A stretch of DNA of 26,606 nt from a virus: the IMG/VR virus record IMGVR_UViG_3300010392_001031, positions 1 to 26,606 of that record, one strand, 5' to 3'. Below the pieces are notes generated by a model. It was given only the letters and a program-made list of their open reading frames with translations. It was not told where the DNA came from and did no database searches. Of the stretch, positions 14,188-21,431 are shown piece after piece (the stretch's first letter is position 1; every line of letters starts with the position of its first letter). The position numbers were made by a program, and so were the translations under genes.

Positions 14188-16538
14188 TGGCGACTATCAC
14201 CGTCAGGCAATCTGGTTCCTCGCCAGCCGGTGACTTTTCCACGTTAGCTTCCGCGCTAGCTGACTCCGGCACAACTTCCGGCGATACTATATCGATCGAA
14301 GGAACGTGGTCGGTAGATGATACAACAGCTTGTACGATATCTGATACAAATTTAATAATAACCACTGATTCAGAGTCGAAGCACCCCGGCTTTCTGATTG
14401 AAGAAACACGTACTGGAGCGACTGATTACTACCGGCATGTATACGGCGGCGCGTCTGATAACGTAGACGTTAATGCTTCAGGGTGTACAATTTCAGGCAT
14501 CGCTTTTATATCAACCAGCACGACACCTTCGCAAGAAGCTATCGACTATCAGGGCGCGGACGTCGATATTGATTCTTGCATAATCCATTCGACGACGACA
14601 ACAAACCAGAAAGATGGGACATATACAGCTAATACAGCGCGCACACTTAATATAACTAACTCGATTATAACCGGCTGGGCGCGTGCAGGCGTTCATGTAC
14701 AGAACTACGCAGCCGGATCTGGAACACATACCTGTGATGTAGACAGCTGTACTATTTATGCGTGCGCGTTAGACGCGGGCACACGGGTTGCGGGCGGAAT
14801 TCGTGGACAACAAGCTACTACTACTGTCAACATGTCTGTTACAAATACTGTATCTGTAGGAAATACACAGGCAGACTTCGTAGATTCCAACAATCCACCA
14901 GCTTGTAATTGGGTTATAAATTATTGTATTGATTCAGATGGATCTATTGCTACTAATATTGATTCAGGCAGCGATAATCTAGCGAGTCGCACAGAAACAG
15001 ATAGCGATACCCCGGGTATTGGTGATTGGGTTGTATTTGAAGATGTAACATCGGCACCTTATGATCTCAGGTTAAAAACAAACGACGAAAACGACGCAGA
15101 AGACTCAGGGTCGACGGCACTATCAGTGGACATCGTTGGTACGTCTAGGCCGCAGGGTTTAAGTAGTCCTTTGACTGATGACCGCGGCGCGTTTGAAATA
15201 CCGACACCTGAAGGTTCCCCCGTTACGTCGCCGTCAATTCCATCGCCGGCAGGGTTCATTGCAACAGCTCTAGCGGGAATTATACTTTTCACTGGAGCTG
15301 CGCCGACGTTAAATGTTGGTGAAGTATTACCGGCAAATGCTGGTAATGTTATTTACACAGCGGAACAACCAGCAGTCAATATCGGGGTTTCCGGTACCGC
15401 AAATTCCGGCACGGTAGTTTTCAATGGTCAACAGCCGCAGATTGTTATCGGTCACAGCCTTACACCGACAGCCGGCGATATCCTATACAGCGGTCAGCAG
15501 CCCGCCACAGCTCGCGGCATAGCTGCGCAGGGTACGTCCGGAACTATCCTGTACAATGGCCAACAACCGGCAGCGCAGGTCGGAACGATACTCCAAGCCG
15601 CCGCTGGAAGCATAATTTTCAACGGTCAGCAGCCCGCACTAGTAACCGGTGATTCGTTTATTGGGCAAGGGTCCGCCGGCGACATAATTTTCAACGGTCA
15701 ACAGCCGACAGCTGTGGTCGGGGAAATAAAACAAGCATTATCCGGCAATATTATTTTCAATGGTCAGCAGCCCGCACTATTGGTCGGTGCCGGCTTTATT
15801 GATCAGGGTGTCAGCGGGACAATATTATTCAACGGCCAGCAGCCCGCACTATTGGTCGGTACCGCAGTCCAAGCATTATCCGGCAATATTATTTTCAATG
15901 GTCAGCAGCCGAGTGTTCAAGTTGGCGAGACAGGGCAAGGGGACGCCGGCACAATAATTTTCAACGGACAACAACCCTCGCTCCTAACAGGCGCCGGCTT
16001 TATTGATCAGGGCGCAAGCGGCACAATTGTATTCAATGGTCAGCAACCAGTTGTAATATCTGGCTTTGTTGATTCTTCGCTAACAGGCACAATTGTATTC
16101 AACGGACAGCAACCCGTAACGATTAGCGGGTTCATCGACCAAGCGGCAAGCAGCGAGATAATTTTCAACGGTCAGCAACCGGCGCTTGTAATCGGGGCTG
16201 CCTTTATTGGCCAAGCGGCTGCCGGCGAGATAATTTTCAACGGTCAGCAACCTTCGGTAGTTAGCGGAGACGCTTTCATCGGTCAAGCGGCTGCCGGCGA
16301 GATAATTTTCAACGGTCAACAACCTACTGTAGTATTGGGCAAAACATTAACGTCGATCGCTGGCGCTATCATTTTCAACGGACATCAACCAGCTTTATTT
16401 AGGCGAGTCACTACTATTCCCGGTACGCTTGTAGTATCATTGGTTGACGACGGTTTAACCGCCTCACAGGTATCTGACGGATTGGCGGTAACCGTTATTG
16501 AACTCGCACTCACAATAACAGTGGTGGAAACAATCTGA
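14187..16538 (+). CDS. beta-helix virion protein with 17 tandem 22/24-residue repeats, 783 aa
   Basis: Residues 1-350 show the features of a right-handed parallel beta-helix: an opening ITVRQSGSSPAGDFSTLASA, regularly spaced short strands, and many N/T/S/D turns (ITNSIITGW, VDSCTIYAC). Residues about 363-741 are 17 tandem units of consensus (A/S)G-x-IIFNGQQP-x(3)-G-x(5-8), most 22 residues, some 24. A short beta-rich tail follows. The repeats are probably a second stacked beta structure forming a fibre. Location between the capsid and neck genes suggests a head fibre, appendage or decoration protein rather than a tail fibre (inference). Codon use is more AT-rich than in neighbours. Confidence 0.8.
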   Translation: MATITVRQSGSSPAGDFSTLASALADSGTTSGDTISIEGTWSVDDTTACTISDTNLIITTDSESKHPGFLIEETRTGATDYYRHVYGGASDNVDVNASGCTISGIAFISTSTTPSQEAIDYQGADVDIDSCIIHSTTTTNQKDGTYTANTARTLNITNSIITGWARAGVHVQNYAAGSGTHTCDVDSCTIYACALDAGTRVAGGIRGQQATTTVNMSVTNTVSVGNTQADFVDSNNPPACNWVINYCIDSDGSIATNIDSGSDNLASRTETDSDTPGIGDWVVFEDVTSAPYDLRLKTNDENDAEDSGSTALSVDIVGTSRPQGLSSPLTDDRGAFEIPTPEGSPVTSPSIPSPAGFIATALAGIILFTGAAPTLNVGEVLPANAGNVIYTAEQPAVNIGVSGTANSGTVVFNGQQPQIVIGHSLTPTAGDILYSGQQPATARGIAAQGTSGTILYNGQQPAAQVGTILQAAAGSIIFNGQQPALVTGDSFIGQGSAGDIIFNGQQPTAVVGEIKQALSGNIIFNGQQPALLVGAGFIDQGVSGTILFNGQQPALLVGTAVQALSGNIIFNGQQPSVQVGETGQGDAGTIIFNGQQPSLLTGAGFIDQGASGTIVFNGQQPVVISGFVDSSLTGTIVFNGQQPVTISGFIDQAASSEIIFNGQQPALVIGAAFIGQAAAGEIIFNGQQPSVVSGDAFIGQAAAGEIIFNGQQPTVVLGKTLTSIAGAIIFNGHQPALFRRVTTIPGTLVVSLVDDGLTASQVSDGLAVTVIELALTITVVETI
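15273..16409 (+). repeat. protein-coding tandem repeat array, 17 units of 66 or 72 bp
   Basis: Each unit encodes (A/S)G-x-IIFNGQQP plus a variable half. The conserved core DNA is close to ATTTTCAACGGTCAGCAGCC. Units 1-5 and 17 are the most diverged, and the central units are nearly identical in the core. This fits growth of the array by recombination within the middle. Confidence 0.9.
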
Positions 16539-16933
16539 TGGCATGCGTACTTGGAATATCAAGCGAAATTTGTTACTTTCGGGGTGATACAAAAGCCATA
16601 CGGATAAAGGTCGAGGTGTTAGATACGAATGCCAGCCCTAACTTGCTGGTTCCACTAGATATTACCGGCTACACGTTCATAATGACCGTGAACAGTAACG
16701 AGGACCCTATCTCAGCGTCCCCTGTCCCCGGGCAACTATTAAGCATGGGCGGGATTATAGGCTCCCCGACCAATGCCGGAATTGTTGACTTCTTCCCTTC
16801 ACTGGCGGAATCGAATGCGCTACCGGCACCGGAGGAACTGTACTACGATATTCAAATGATCGACCTTGGCGGAATTATACGAACGATCGGCAAGGGAATA
16901 TTCACTACGATCATGGATATAACAAAATCGTGA
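16538..16933 (+). CDS. Ig-like (BppU N-terminal-type) structural protein, 131 aa
   Basis: The ATG overlaps the TGA of the repeat-protein gene. The layout (CYFRGDTKAIRIKVEV...PLDITGYTFIMTVNS...YYDIQMIDLGG) matches the beta-sandwich seen in BppU-type and related phage Ig-like proteins: 'RGDT', a 'lDitGyt' strand, and a 'YYDIq..d..G' strand (family resemblance by eye). Such domains attach fibres or decorate virions. Coupling to the beta-helix gene suggests that it anchors or caps that protein (inference). Confidence 0.75.
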   Translation: MACVLGISSEICYFRGDTKAIRIKVEVLDTNASPNLLVPLDITGYTFIMTVNSNEDPISASPVPGQLLSMGGIIGSPTNAGIVDFFPSLAESNALPAPEELYYDIQMIDLGGIIRTIGKGIFTTIMDITKS

Positions 16934-16989
16934 TAGCCTTAAAATATAAACCACCGAAAAAACGCAAGCCCAAAAAGCAGAGGCGATAA
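16930..16989 (+). CDS. tiny basic peptide, 19 aa
   Basis: GTG 16930 overlaps the previous TGA (GTGA), and the frame ends exactly one base before the next ATG. The peptide is MIALKYKPPKKRKPKKQRR, over half Lys/Arg. It fills an otherwise empty 56-base gap. It may be a real micro-gene or a device for carrying ribosomes across the gap; size alone makes coding uncertain. Confidence 0.35.
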   Translation: MIALKYKPPKKRKPKKQRR

Positions 16990-17577
16990 ATGGCTTTAAT
17001 AATTGAAGACGGAACCGTTGTCCCGAACGCTAACTCGTATGTTACGCGTTCAGAAACGAACGATTATTTCAAAGACGTCAACGACACAGTTTGGGCGGGG
17101 GTAACGAACAACAACAAAGATGCGTCGCTAGTGAATGCTTGGCGTTACCTAATACAGCAATATCGGCTTAGGTGGTTGGGTAGCCGTGTGGATGCGACCC
17201 AATCGGGCGACTGGCCGCGCCGTGGCGTACCGGTCGTTGATTTTTTCGACCCATTTTTCAATCAAGTAGGCGTGCCACTTGCGTTTCAGGATACGTACTT
17301 TATTCCAGAAAACGAAATTCCGCAGGAAACAAAAGAAGCGCAAATGCTTCTGGCGCGCGCACAGATTGATGTCGCAAGCGGGCTGACTGTGACATTGCAG
17401 GCACCGCTAGGTCGTGAAACAAGCAAAGAAAAGGTCGGAAGCCTTGAGGTTCAATACATGACGCCCGCAGACGGCGGCAGTGCGCGTCAGACTATTCAAT
17501 ATTGGGATGCTATGCAACGGATTGAGCCATTCTTAAACCCCGCATTTGGAACTGTGGGCAGACTATCAAGGAACTGA
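16990..17577 (+). CDS. head-tail adaptor (DnaT-like ssDNA-binding family annotation)
   Basis: The opening MALIIEDGTVVPNANSYVTR, then YF, and later W...DASLVNAWRYLIQQYRLRWL, is the pattern of the phage family often labelled 'putative DnaT-like ssDNA-binding protein'. In structural operons this protein sits in the adaptor slot after the capsid. 195 residues, normal length. It would form the ring under the portal. The ribosome site AGAGG lies at the end of the tiny basic ORF. Confidence 0.78.
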   Translation: MALIIEDGTVVPNANSYVTRSETNDYFKDVNDTVWAGVTNNNKDASLVNAWRYLIQQYRLRWLGSRVDATQSGDWPRRGVPVVDFFDPFFNQVGVPLAFQDTYFIPENEIPQETKEAQMLLARAQIDVASGLTVTLQAPLGRETSKEKVGSLEVQYMTPADGGSARQTIQYWDAMQRIEPFLNPAFGTVGRLSRN

Positions 17578-17578
17578 T

Positions 17579-17935
17579 ATGCCAGGATTATTGGACGGCT
17601 TGCAGCAAGTCGCGACGCGCTTAATTAACGATTTTGGCGGTCCGGCAGTGCTGCGAACGATATCACAGACATTTGACCCGGCAACGGGCAATACAACCGA
17701 CACATTCGCGGAAACTGGCGTGATAGCCACGCCGCCGGAACCGTACGCCGTCGGCAGAATCGACAACAGTGTGATTCAGACGCAGGACCTTTCCACGCTG
17801 ATACAGGGCGACGGATTGTCGCCGAAGACAGGCGACAGGTTCGTTAAGGACGGCGTCGACTATCAGATTGTGCGAATTCGCCCGCAGTCCGCCGGAACTG
17901 TTATCGCGTTCTATGAACTGCAGCTGCGTGTGTAA
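17579..17935 (+). CDS. head closure / head-tail joining protein, 118 aa
   Basis: ATG 17579 (MPGLLDGLQQVATRLINDFG) follows the previous stop with one base between; the longer frame from 17546 lies in that gene. Size, position and the ending GDRFVKDGVDYQIVRIRPQS...YELQLRV, a beta-barrel closing pattern, fit head-completion proteins that plug the neck before tail attachment. The call rests on neighbourhood plus fold-like features. Confidence 0.72.
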   Translation: MPGLLDGLQQVATRLINDFGGPAVLRTISQTFDPATGNTTDTFAETGVIATPPEPYAVGRIDNSVIQTQDLSTLIQGDGLSPKTGDRFVKDGVDYQIVRIRPQSAGTVIAFYELQLRV

Positions 17936-18333
17936 TGGCTCAGGGGCGCTTCAAGAATGGGGCAGAGTTCAAGCTTGACCTGAAGCGGTTCGAAAACCTG
18001 ACCCTTGAGCAGCACGCGCAATTAATAAAAAAAGTTGCGTTTCAGTTGCTTGCACTTATTGTCCAAAAAAACCCCGTCAAAACTGGTAGGTCGCAGAACA
18101 ACTGGCAGGTTGCCGTCGACACGGCAGCCGGCAACGCGAGCATTGATGGCGGGTCCGTTAGCGCCGTGGAATCAGCCGGGCTTGTTGAACTGGCGAATGT
18201 AAAACCGTTTTCAACGGTCATTCTGTACAATAACGTTGAGTATATCGTGTTCCTCGAAGATGGTAGCAGCACGCAGGCACCGCAAGGCATGGTACAACTT
18301 TCCATCATTGAGGTTGAAAGTCAGTTCACTTAA
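17935..18333 (+). CDS. HK97 gp10-like neck/tail-completion protein, 132 aa
   Basis: The start overlaps the previous stop (TAATG). The pattern KNPVKTGRSQNNWQVAV in the N-terminal half, with the C-terminal LEDGSSTQAPQGMVQLSI, is the typical signature of HK97 gp10-type proteins ('...TG.lr..w', '.G.s.qAP.GMv'). These act at the head-tail interface. Length is normal. The next gene is the tail terminator, as in most siphoviruses. Confidence 0.85.
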   Translation: MAQGRFKNGAEFKLDLKRFENLTLEQHAQLIKKVAFQLLALIVQKNPVKTGRSQNNWQVAVDTAAGNASIDGGSVSAVESAGLVELANVKPFSTVILYNNVEYIVFLEDGSSTQAPQGMVQLSIIEVESQFT

Positions 18334-18351
18334 CTGGTAAAATAGGAACTT

Positions 18352-18771
18352 ATGGGATATTCAGCAGACGCACAGACAATTCGTCAACGCTTTGACGCTG
18401 AATGGCCCGTTTTGCAACCAACGGTTCCATATTCGTTCGGCGACGTCGAGTTTAATCCGCCAGACGACGAACCGTGGGTGAGAGTCAACACACTATCCGG
18501 CGCCCAGACTCAGGTAAGCATGGGGAAATCGCGTCGATTTCGCCGCGTCGGTATGGTAGTTGTGCAAATATTCGTACCCGCCGGGAGCGGTGACGGAACA
18601 GCCCGGGAACTTGCGGATAGCGTCAGCGCGATCTATCTGGGCCGAACAGTGAACGGCGTAATATTCCGGGGAACGGGACTAACACGTGTGGGTATAGATG
18701 GTGCATGGACCCAATTTAACGCGTCAACCCCTTATCAGGCTGACGATTTGATTGCGAATCCAACACCTTGA
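18352..18771 (+). CDS. tail terminator protein, 139 aa
   Basis: ATG with an AGGAAC site. The pattern IRQRFDAEW followed by WVRVNTLSGAQTQVSMG...RRVGMVVVQIFVPAGSGDG fits phage tail terminator proteins (DUF4128-like). These cap the finished tail tube and bind the neck. It lies immediately before the tail-tube gene, as expected. Confidence 0.82.
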   Translation: MGYSADAQTIRQRFDAEWPVLQPTVPYSFGDVEFNPPDDEPWVRVNTLSGAQTQVSMGKSRRFRRVGMVVVQIFVPAGSGDGTARELADSVSAIYLGRTVNGVIFRGTGLTRVGIDGAWTQFNASTPYQADDLIANPTP

Positions 18772-18797
18772 TTAACTAAACAAGGGAGTTCAACAAG

Positions 18798-20009
18798 ATG
18801 TCAGACTCAAGTTCTGTCCAGTTGTTCTTCGTCGCAGAAACCGCGTGGGGCGAAATCCCGGTTGCCAGCCCGTTGGTATTATCCGAATTTCGTTTCACAA
18901 ATGAGTCTTTGACGCAGAATACTGAAACGGCCGTTTCCGAAGAAATTCGAAGCGACCGCCAAGTTGCCGACATTATCCGCACGCAGGTTGGCGCGGGCGG
19001 TGACGCAGGCATTGAACTGTCGTTCGGTTCACACGACCCTCTATTTGAGGGCGCACTGTACGACGATTTTTCCACCGAAGTCAACGACACGGCAGACATT
19101 GCCATTTCGTTTCCGTCGCCTGAGAACAACACGGCGATTTTCACAAACGTTGGCGGCGGCAGTCCGGACCCGTTCAAAAACATTGTTGCCGGGCAGTTTA
19201 TCCGTTTGGTAGGTTCGCTAGCATCACCGACGAACGACGGTTTTTACAAGGTTCTTACAGTCGACAGCACGGCAAGCCCGGAAAGTATTACCGTCAGCCC
19301 GGCGCCACCGAGCGTTGAAACGATTACCGGCGCCCAGATCAGGGGGCAGTTTATCCGCAACGGCACCACGCGGAAAAGCTTCCAGATTGAAAAGCTGTTT
19401 TCGGACTTGTCACCGTTGGAAATCCAGCGTTTTTCCGGTATGCGCGTAGGGTCGATGGACCTGAACATTGCGCCGGGCGCGATTATCAACGGATCGTTTA
19501 CGTTCCAAGGCAAACAGTTGATTGCCAGCAGCACGTCGATCGGCAGCCAGACGCAGGCGTTGTCTTCGGACGACGTAATGTCAGCGGTGGACAATATCAC
19601 TGACATTCTGATCAATGGCGAACAAATCACCGATCAGGCTGCATGCTTCACAAACGTTCAGTTCACTGTCGAAAACAACCTGCGTGACCAGCCTTGCATC
19701 GGTTCGCTTGCGTTGGGTGGCATCGGCATTGGCCGGACGAACGTCAGCGGCACGATTGAAGCGTATTTCCGCAACCGGGCGTTGTTCGACTTGTATCTGG
19801 ACTTCCTGACGACATCTGTCAGCTTCCGGGCGACACTGGGCGGCGATTCGTACGTGTTCGACTTCCCGGCCGTGAAATTCACAAGCGGCGAAGTTGTGGC
19901 AGGCGGCAATGATCAAGACGTTATCGTTTCACTTGAATTCGAGTCGAAGCGTGACCCGGCGTCCGATTTCATGGTTGCTATCAACAGAATTCCGGCAGGC
20001 ACTGCGTAA
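18798..20009 (+). CDS. major tail tube protein, 403 aa
   Basis: Good AAGGGAG site. The opening VQLFFVAETAWGEIPVASPL and the early FTNESLTQNTETAVSEEIRSD follow the TTP_2-type tail-tube pattern ('...ES...w.......e.i...R'). Repeated short strands and the ending VVAGGNDQDVIVSLEFESKR are typical of tube subunits. At 403 residues it is longer than minimal tubes, so an extra exposed domain (about 100-190) is likely. It polymerises into the tail tube around the tape measure and should be abundant. A GC hairpin follows. Confidence 0.85.
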   Translation: MSDSSSVQLFFVAETAWGEIPVASPLVLSEFRFTNESLTQNTETAVSEEIRSDRQVADIIRTQVGAGGDAGIELSFGSHDPLFEGALYDDFSTEVNDTADIAISFPSPENNTAIFTNVGGGSPDPFKNIVAGQFIRLVGSLASPTNDGFYKVLTVDSTASPESITVSPAPPSVETITGAQIRGQFIRNGTTRKSFQIEKLFSDLSPLEIQRFSGMRVGSMDLNIAPGAIINGSFTFQGKQLIASSTSIGSQTQALSSDDVMSAVDNITDILINGEQITDQAACFTNVQFTVENNLRDQPCIGSLALGGIGIGRTNVSGTIEAYFRNRALFDLYLDFLTTSVSFRATLGGDSYVFDFPAVKFTSGEVVAGGNDQDVIVSLEFESKRDPASDFMVAINRIPAGTA

Positions 20010-20025
20010 TAGCCGGGTAAGACAA

Positions 20026-20048
20026 GGCGGGGGCGCTGTGTCCCCGCC
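20026..20048 (+). terminator. GC hairpin after the tail-tube gene (first copy)
   Basis: GGCGGGG (20026-20032) pairs with CCCCGCC (20042-20048) over a 9-base loop. It lacks a U-run, so termination may be partial. Its right half, TGTGTCCCCGCCACCTT, recurs almost exactly at 20696-20711, after the next gene. Confidence 0.6.
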
Positions 20049-20071
20049 ACCTTAACGTCTACAATTATCCT

Positions 20072-20683
20072 ATGAACCTTGTCTTTATTTGTACACCGGG
20101 GAACACCGGGAGCAGCGTTTTATCCTCTGTTTTTTCTGAACATGGATTTGTCTCCGCGTCAAATAATAATACGATATCATTACGACGACCTTTCGGTAAT
20201 AACGAAAACTCGCACATCAACCTAACCGTCAAGCGCTACATAAAAGAACGAGGCGGCGATCCATGGTCGCCATTTAGCGGCAAGGAATTCGTTCCTGACG
20301 ATAGATGGCCAGCGATATTCAAGGAAGCTTTGCGCGCAAATAGACTTCATGGAAATGTGGTTATGAAGTCCTCTACGTATCTTTGGCTCAAGGAGAAAAT
20401 GCCGCCCGCGCAGTGGGTGTTTGCCCACCGGCGGATAGATCGGACAGTTGATTCTATGCTGGAAAGGCTATCGCGTAGTTATGATATTACACGCGAAACT
20501 GTTAGCGACCTTGTGAAAGAATATTTCGCCGTGGCGAAAGACAGGTGCGAGTATACGATTGACATGGACGATTTTATAAGAGGCGACAGCCAAGAAATAC
20601 CGCTGATAATGAAAAACTGCGGGGTTGAATATGATAAACTGAAAGCTGAAACTGTAACGAAACAAAAACTTTGGCGATTTTAA
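20072..20683 (+). CDS. sulfotransferase-like P-loop protein (moron), 203 aa
   Basis: Residues 4-20 (VFICTPGNTGSSVLSSVF) resemble the 5'-phosphosulfate-binding loop of sulfotransferases. NVVMKSSTYLWLKEKM (95-110) and WVFAHRRIDRTVDSML (115-130) follow the usual 'vlKsp...l' and 'vhR.p..tv.Sl' strand-helix (3'-phosphate-binding) pattern. It interrupts the otherwise invariant tail-tube/chaperone order, has no strong ribosome site, looks more AT-rich, and is flanked by duplicated hairpin sequence. These are signs of a moron acquired by transfer. It could modify host surface sugars or lipids, or a virion part. The loop lacks the classical Lys/Arg ('PRSGTT') form, so activity is uncertain. Confidence 0.7.
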   Translation: MNLVFICTPGNTGSSVLSSVFSEHGFVSASNNNTISLRRPFGNNENSHINLTVKRYIKERGGDPWSPFSGKEFVPDDRWPAIFKEALRANRLHGNVVMKSSTYLWLKEKMPPAQWVFAHRRIDRTVDSMLERLSRSYDITRETVSDLVKEYFAVAKDRCEYTIDMDDFIRGDSQEIPLIMKNCGVEYDKLKAETVTKQKLWRF

Positions 20684-20687
20684 CGTA

Positions 20688-20711
20688 GGGACATTGTGTC
20701 CCCGCACCTTT
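20688..20711 (+). terminator. hairpin after the sulfotransferase-like gene (second copy)
   Basis: GGGACA (20688-20693) pairs with TGTCCC (20697-20702) over TTG. The right part TGTGTCCCCGC-ACCTT repeats that of the hairpin before the gene, and TTAACGT lies beside both copies. The AGCTATAGAATG leader of the chaperone gene follows. Confidence 0.5.
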
Positions 20712-20724
20712 CGGGAGCTATAGA

Positions 20725-21105
20725 ATGGACATTACCAAGACTTTCACCACTGACAAATCGTTGGAAAACAACGGCGTATGGGTTGATATCGGCGGCGGAA
20801 CAAAACTTTGCGTTGCACGCATGTACAACGACCGGTACAACGAACTGTTGCGCGGCGCCATGAAACCACACAAGCGGCAGGTACTGGACAGCGAATCGAG
20901 CCTTGAAATTATGGTTGACGTTGAAGCCCGGTCGATCCTTATTGGCTGGGAAGGCGTCACCGCTGACGACAAGGACGTGCCGTATTCCATTGAAACCGCA
21001 AAGGAATACCTGCATATTCGCGACTTCCGCAAGCTTGTTCTTGAAATCGCGTCAAGCATGGAAACGTACAAGGCTCAGGAACTGGAGGCCGGCGAAAAAA
21101 ACTGA
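20725..21105 (+). CDS. tail assembly chaperone (G-type)
   Basis: Good GGGAG site. The pattern NGVWVDIGGGTKLCVARMYN...YNELLRGA...ILIGWEGVT is characteristic of phage tail assembly chaperone (TAC) proteins. 126 residues. It ends in a slippery A AAA AAC immediately before its TGA, so a fraction of ribosomes should shift -1 and continue into the downstream frame to make the longer GT-type product of about 235 residues. Chaperones bind the tape measure during tail-tube assembly and do not enter the virion. Confidence 0.85.
   Translation: MDITKTFTTDKSLENNGVWVDIGGGTKLCVARMYNDRYNELLRGAMKPHKRQVLDSESSLEIMVDVEARSILIGWEGVTADDKDVPYSIETAKEYLHIRDFRKLVLEIASSMETYKAQELEAGEKN
21096..21102 (+). promoter_or_regulatory. 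-1 programmed frameshift site (A AAA AAC)
   Basis: The heptamer matches X XXY YYZ in the zero frame of the chaperone gene (GAA AAA AAC TGA). After a -1 slip the frame continues CTG ATC AAC GCC TTG GAA and stays open to 21431. The zero-frame stop is the very next codon. Confidence 0.85.
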
Positions 21106-21431
21106 TCAACGCCTTGGAATGGAACCTTGAATACGGAAAGTTCCTTGGCAAGTATCAGCAGATTTACGAAAAAACGGGAAAAATGCCGTCCGCACTGGCA
21201 AAGCGTCCCGAAATACTGCCGTATCTGTTAGACTATTGGAATGGATTCACAAGCTTGGACAGGTCACGGGAATGGTCACTTTCAGGACCGTTCGGGATAA
21301 GGTACACGGAAATCGTTGCTTTCGCACAGGTACACTGCTTCCGCGACGATGATCTGTCCGACTTGGCTTTTTACGTCGGTAAACTTGACACAGTATATCT
21401 GAAGTGGTACGCGAAGCATGGCAACACTTGA
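21102..21431 (+). CDS. T-part of tail chaperone, made as a -1 frameshift extension
   Basis: This is the downstream half of the G-GT pair. It adds about 109 residues (LINALEWNLEYGKFLGKYQQ...) and has no good start of its own; the TTG at 21114 lacks a ribosome site. It is rich in Trp, Tyr and helices, as T domains usually are, and overlaps the tape-measure start by 14 bases. It recruits tube subunits to the tape measure (known for lambda G/GT). Confidence 0.82.
   Translation: MINALEWNLEYGKFLGKYQQIYEKTGKMPSALAKRPEILPYLLDYWNGFTSLDRSREWSLSGPFGIRYTEIVAFAQVHCFRDDDLSDLAFYVGKLDTVYLKWYAKHGNT

Noticed and set aside
15273-16409. Regular repeats that could suggest a CRISPR array
   Set aside because: Units are 66/72 bp, in frame, translate to a conserved peptide motif, and have no unique spacers; they are protein repeats.
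20043-20071. Own promoter for the sulfotransferase-like gene (TACAAT at 20060)
   Set aside because: No -35 element lies at a suitable distance, and the gene also lacks a clear ribosome site.
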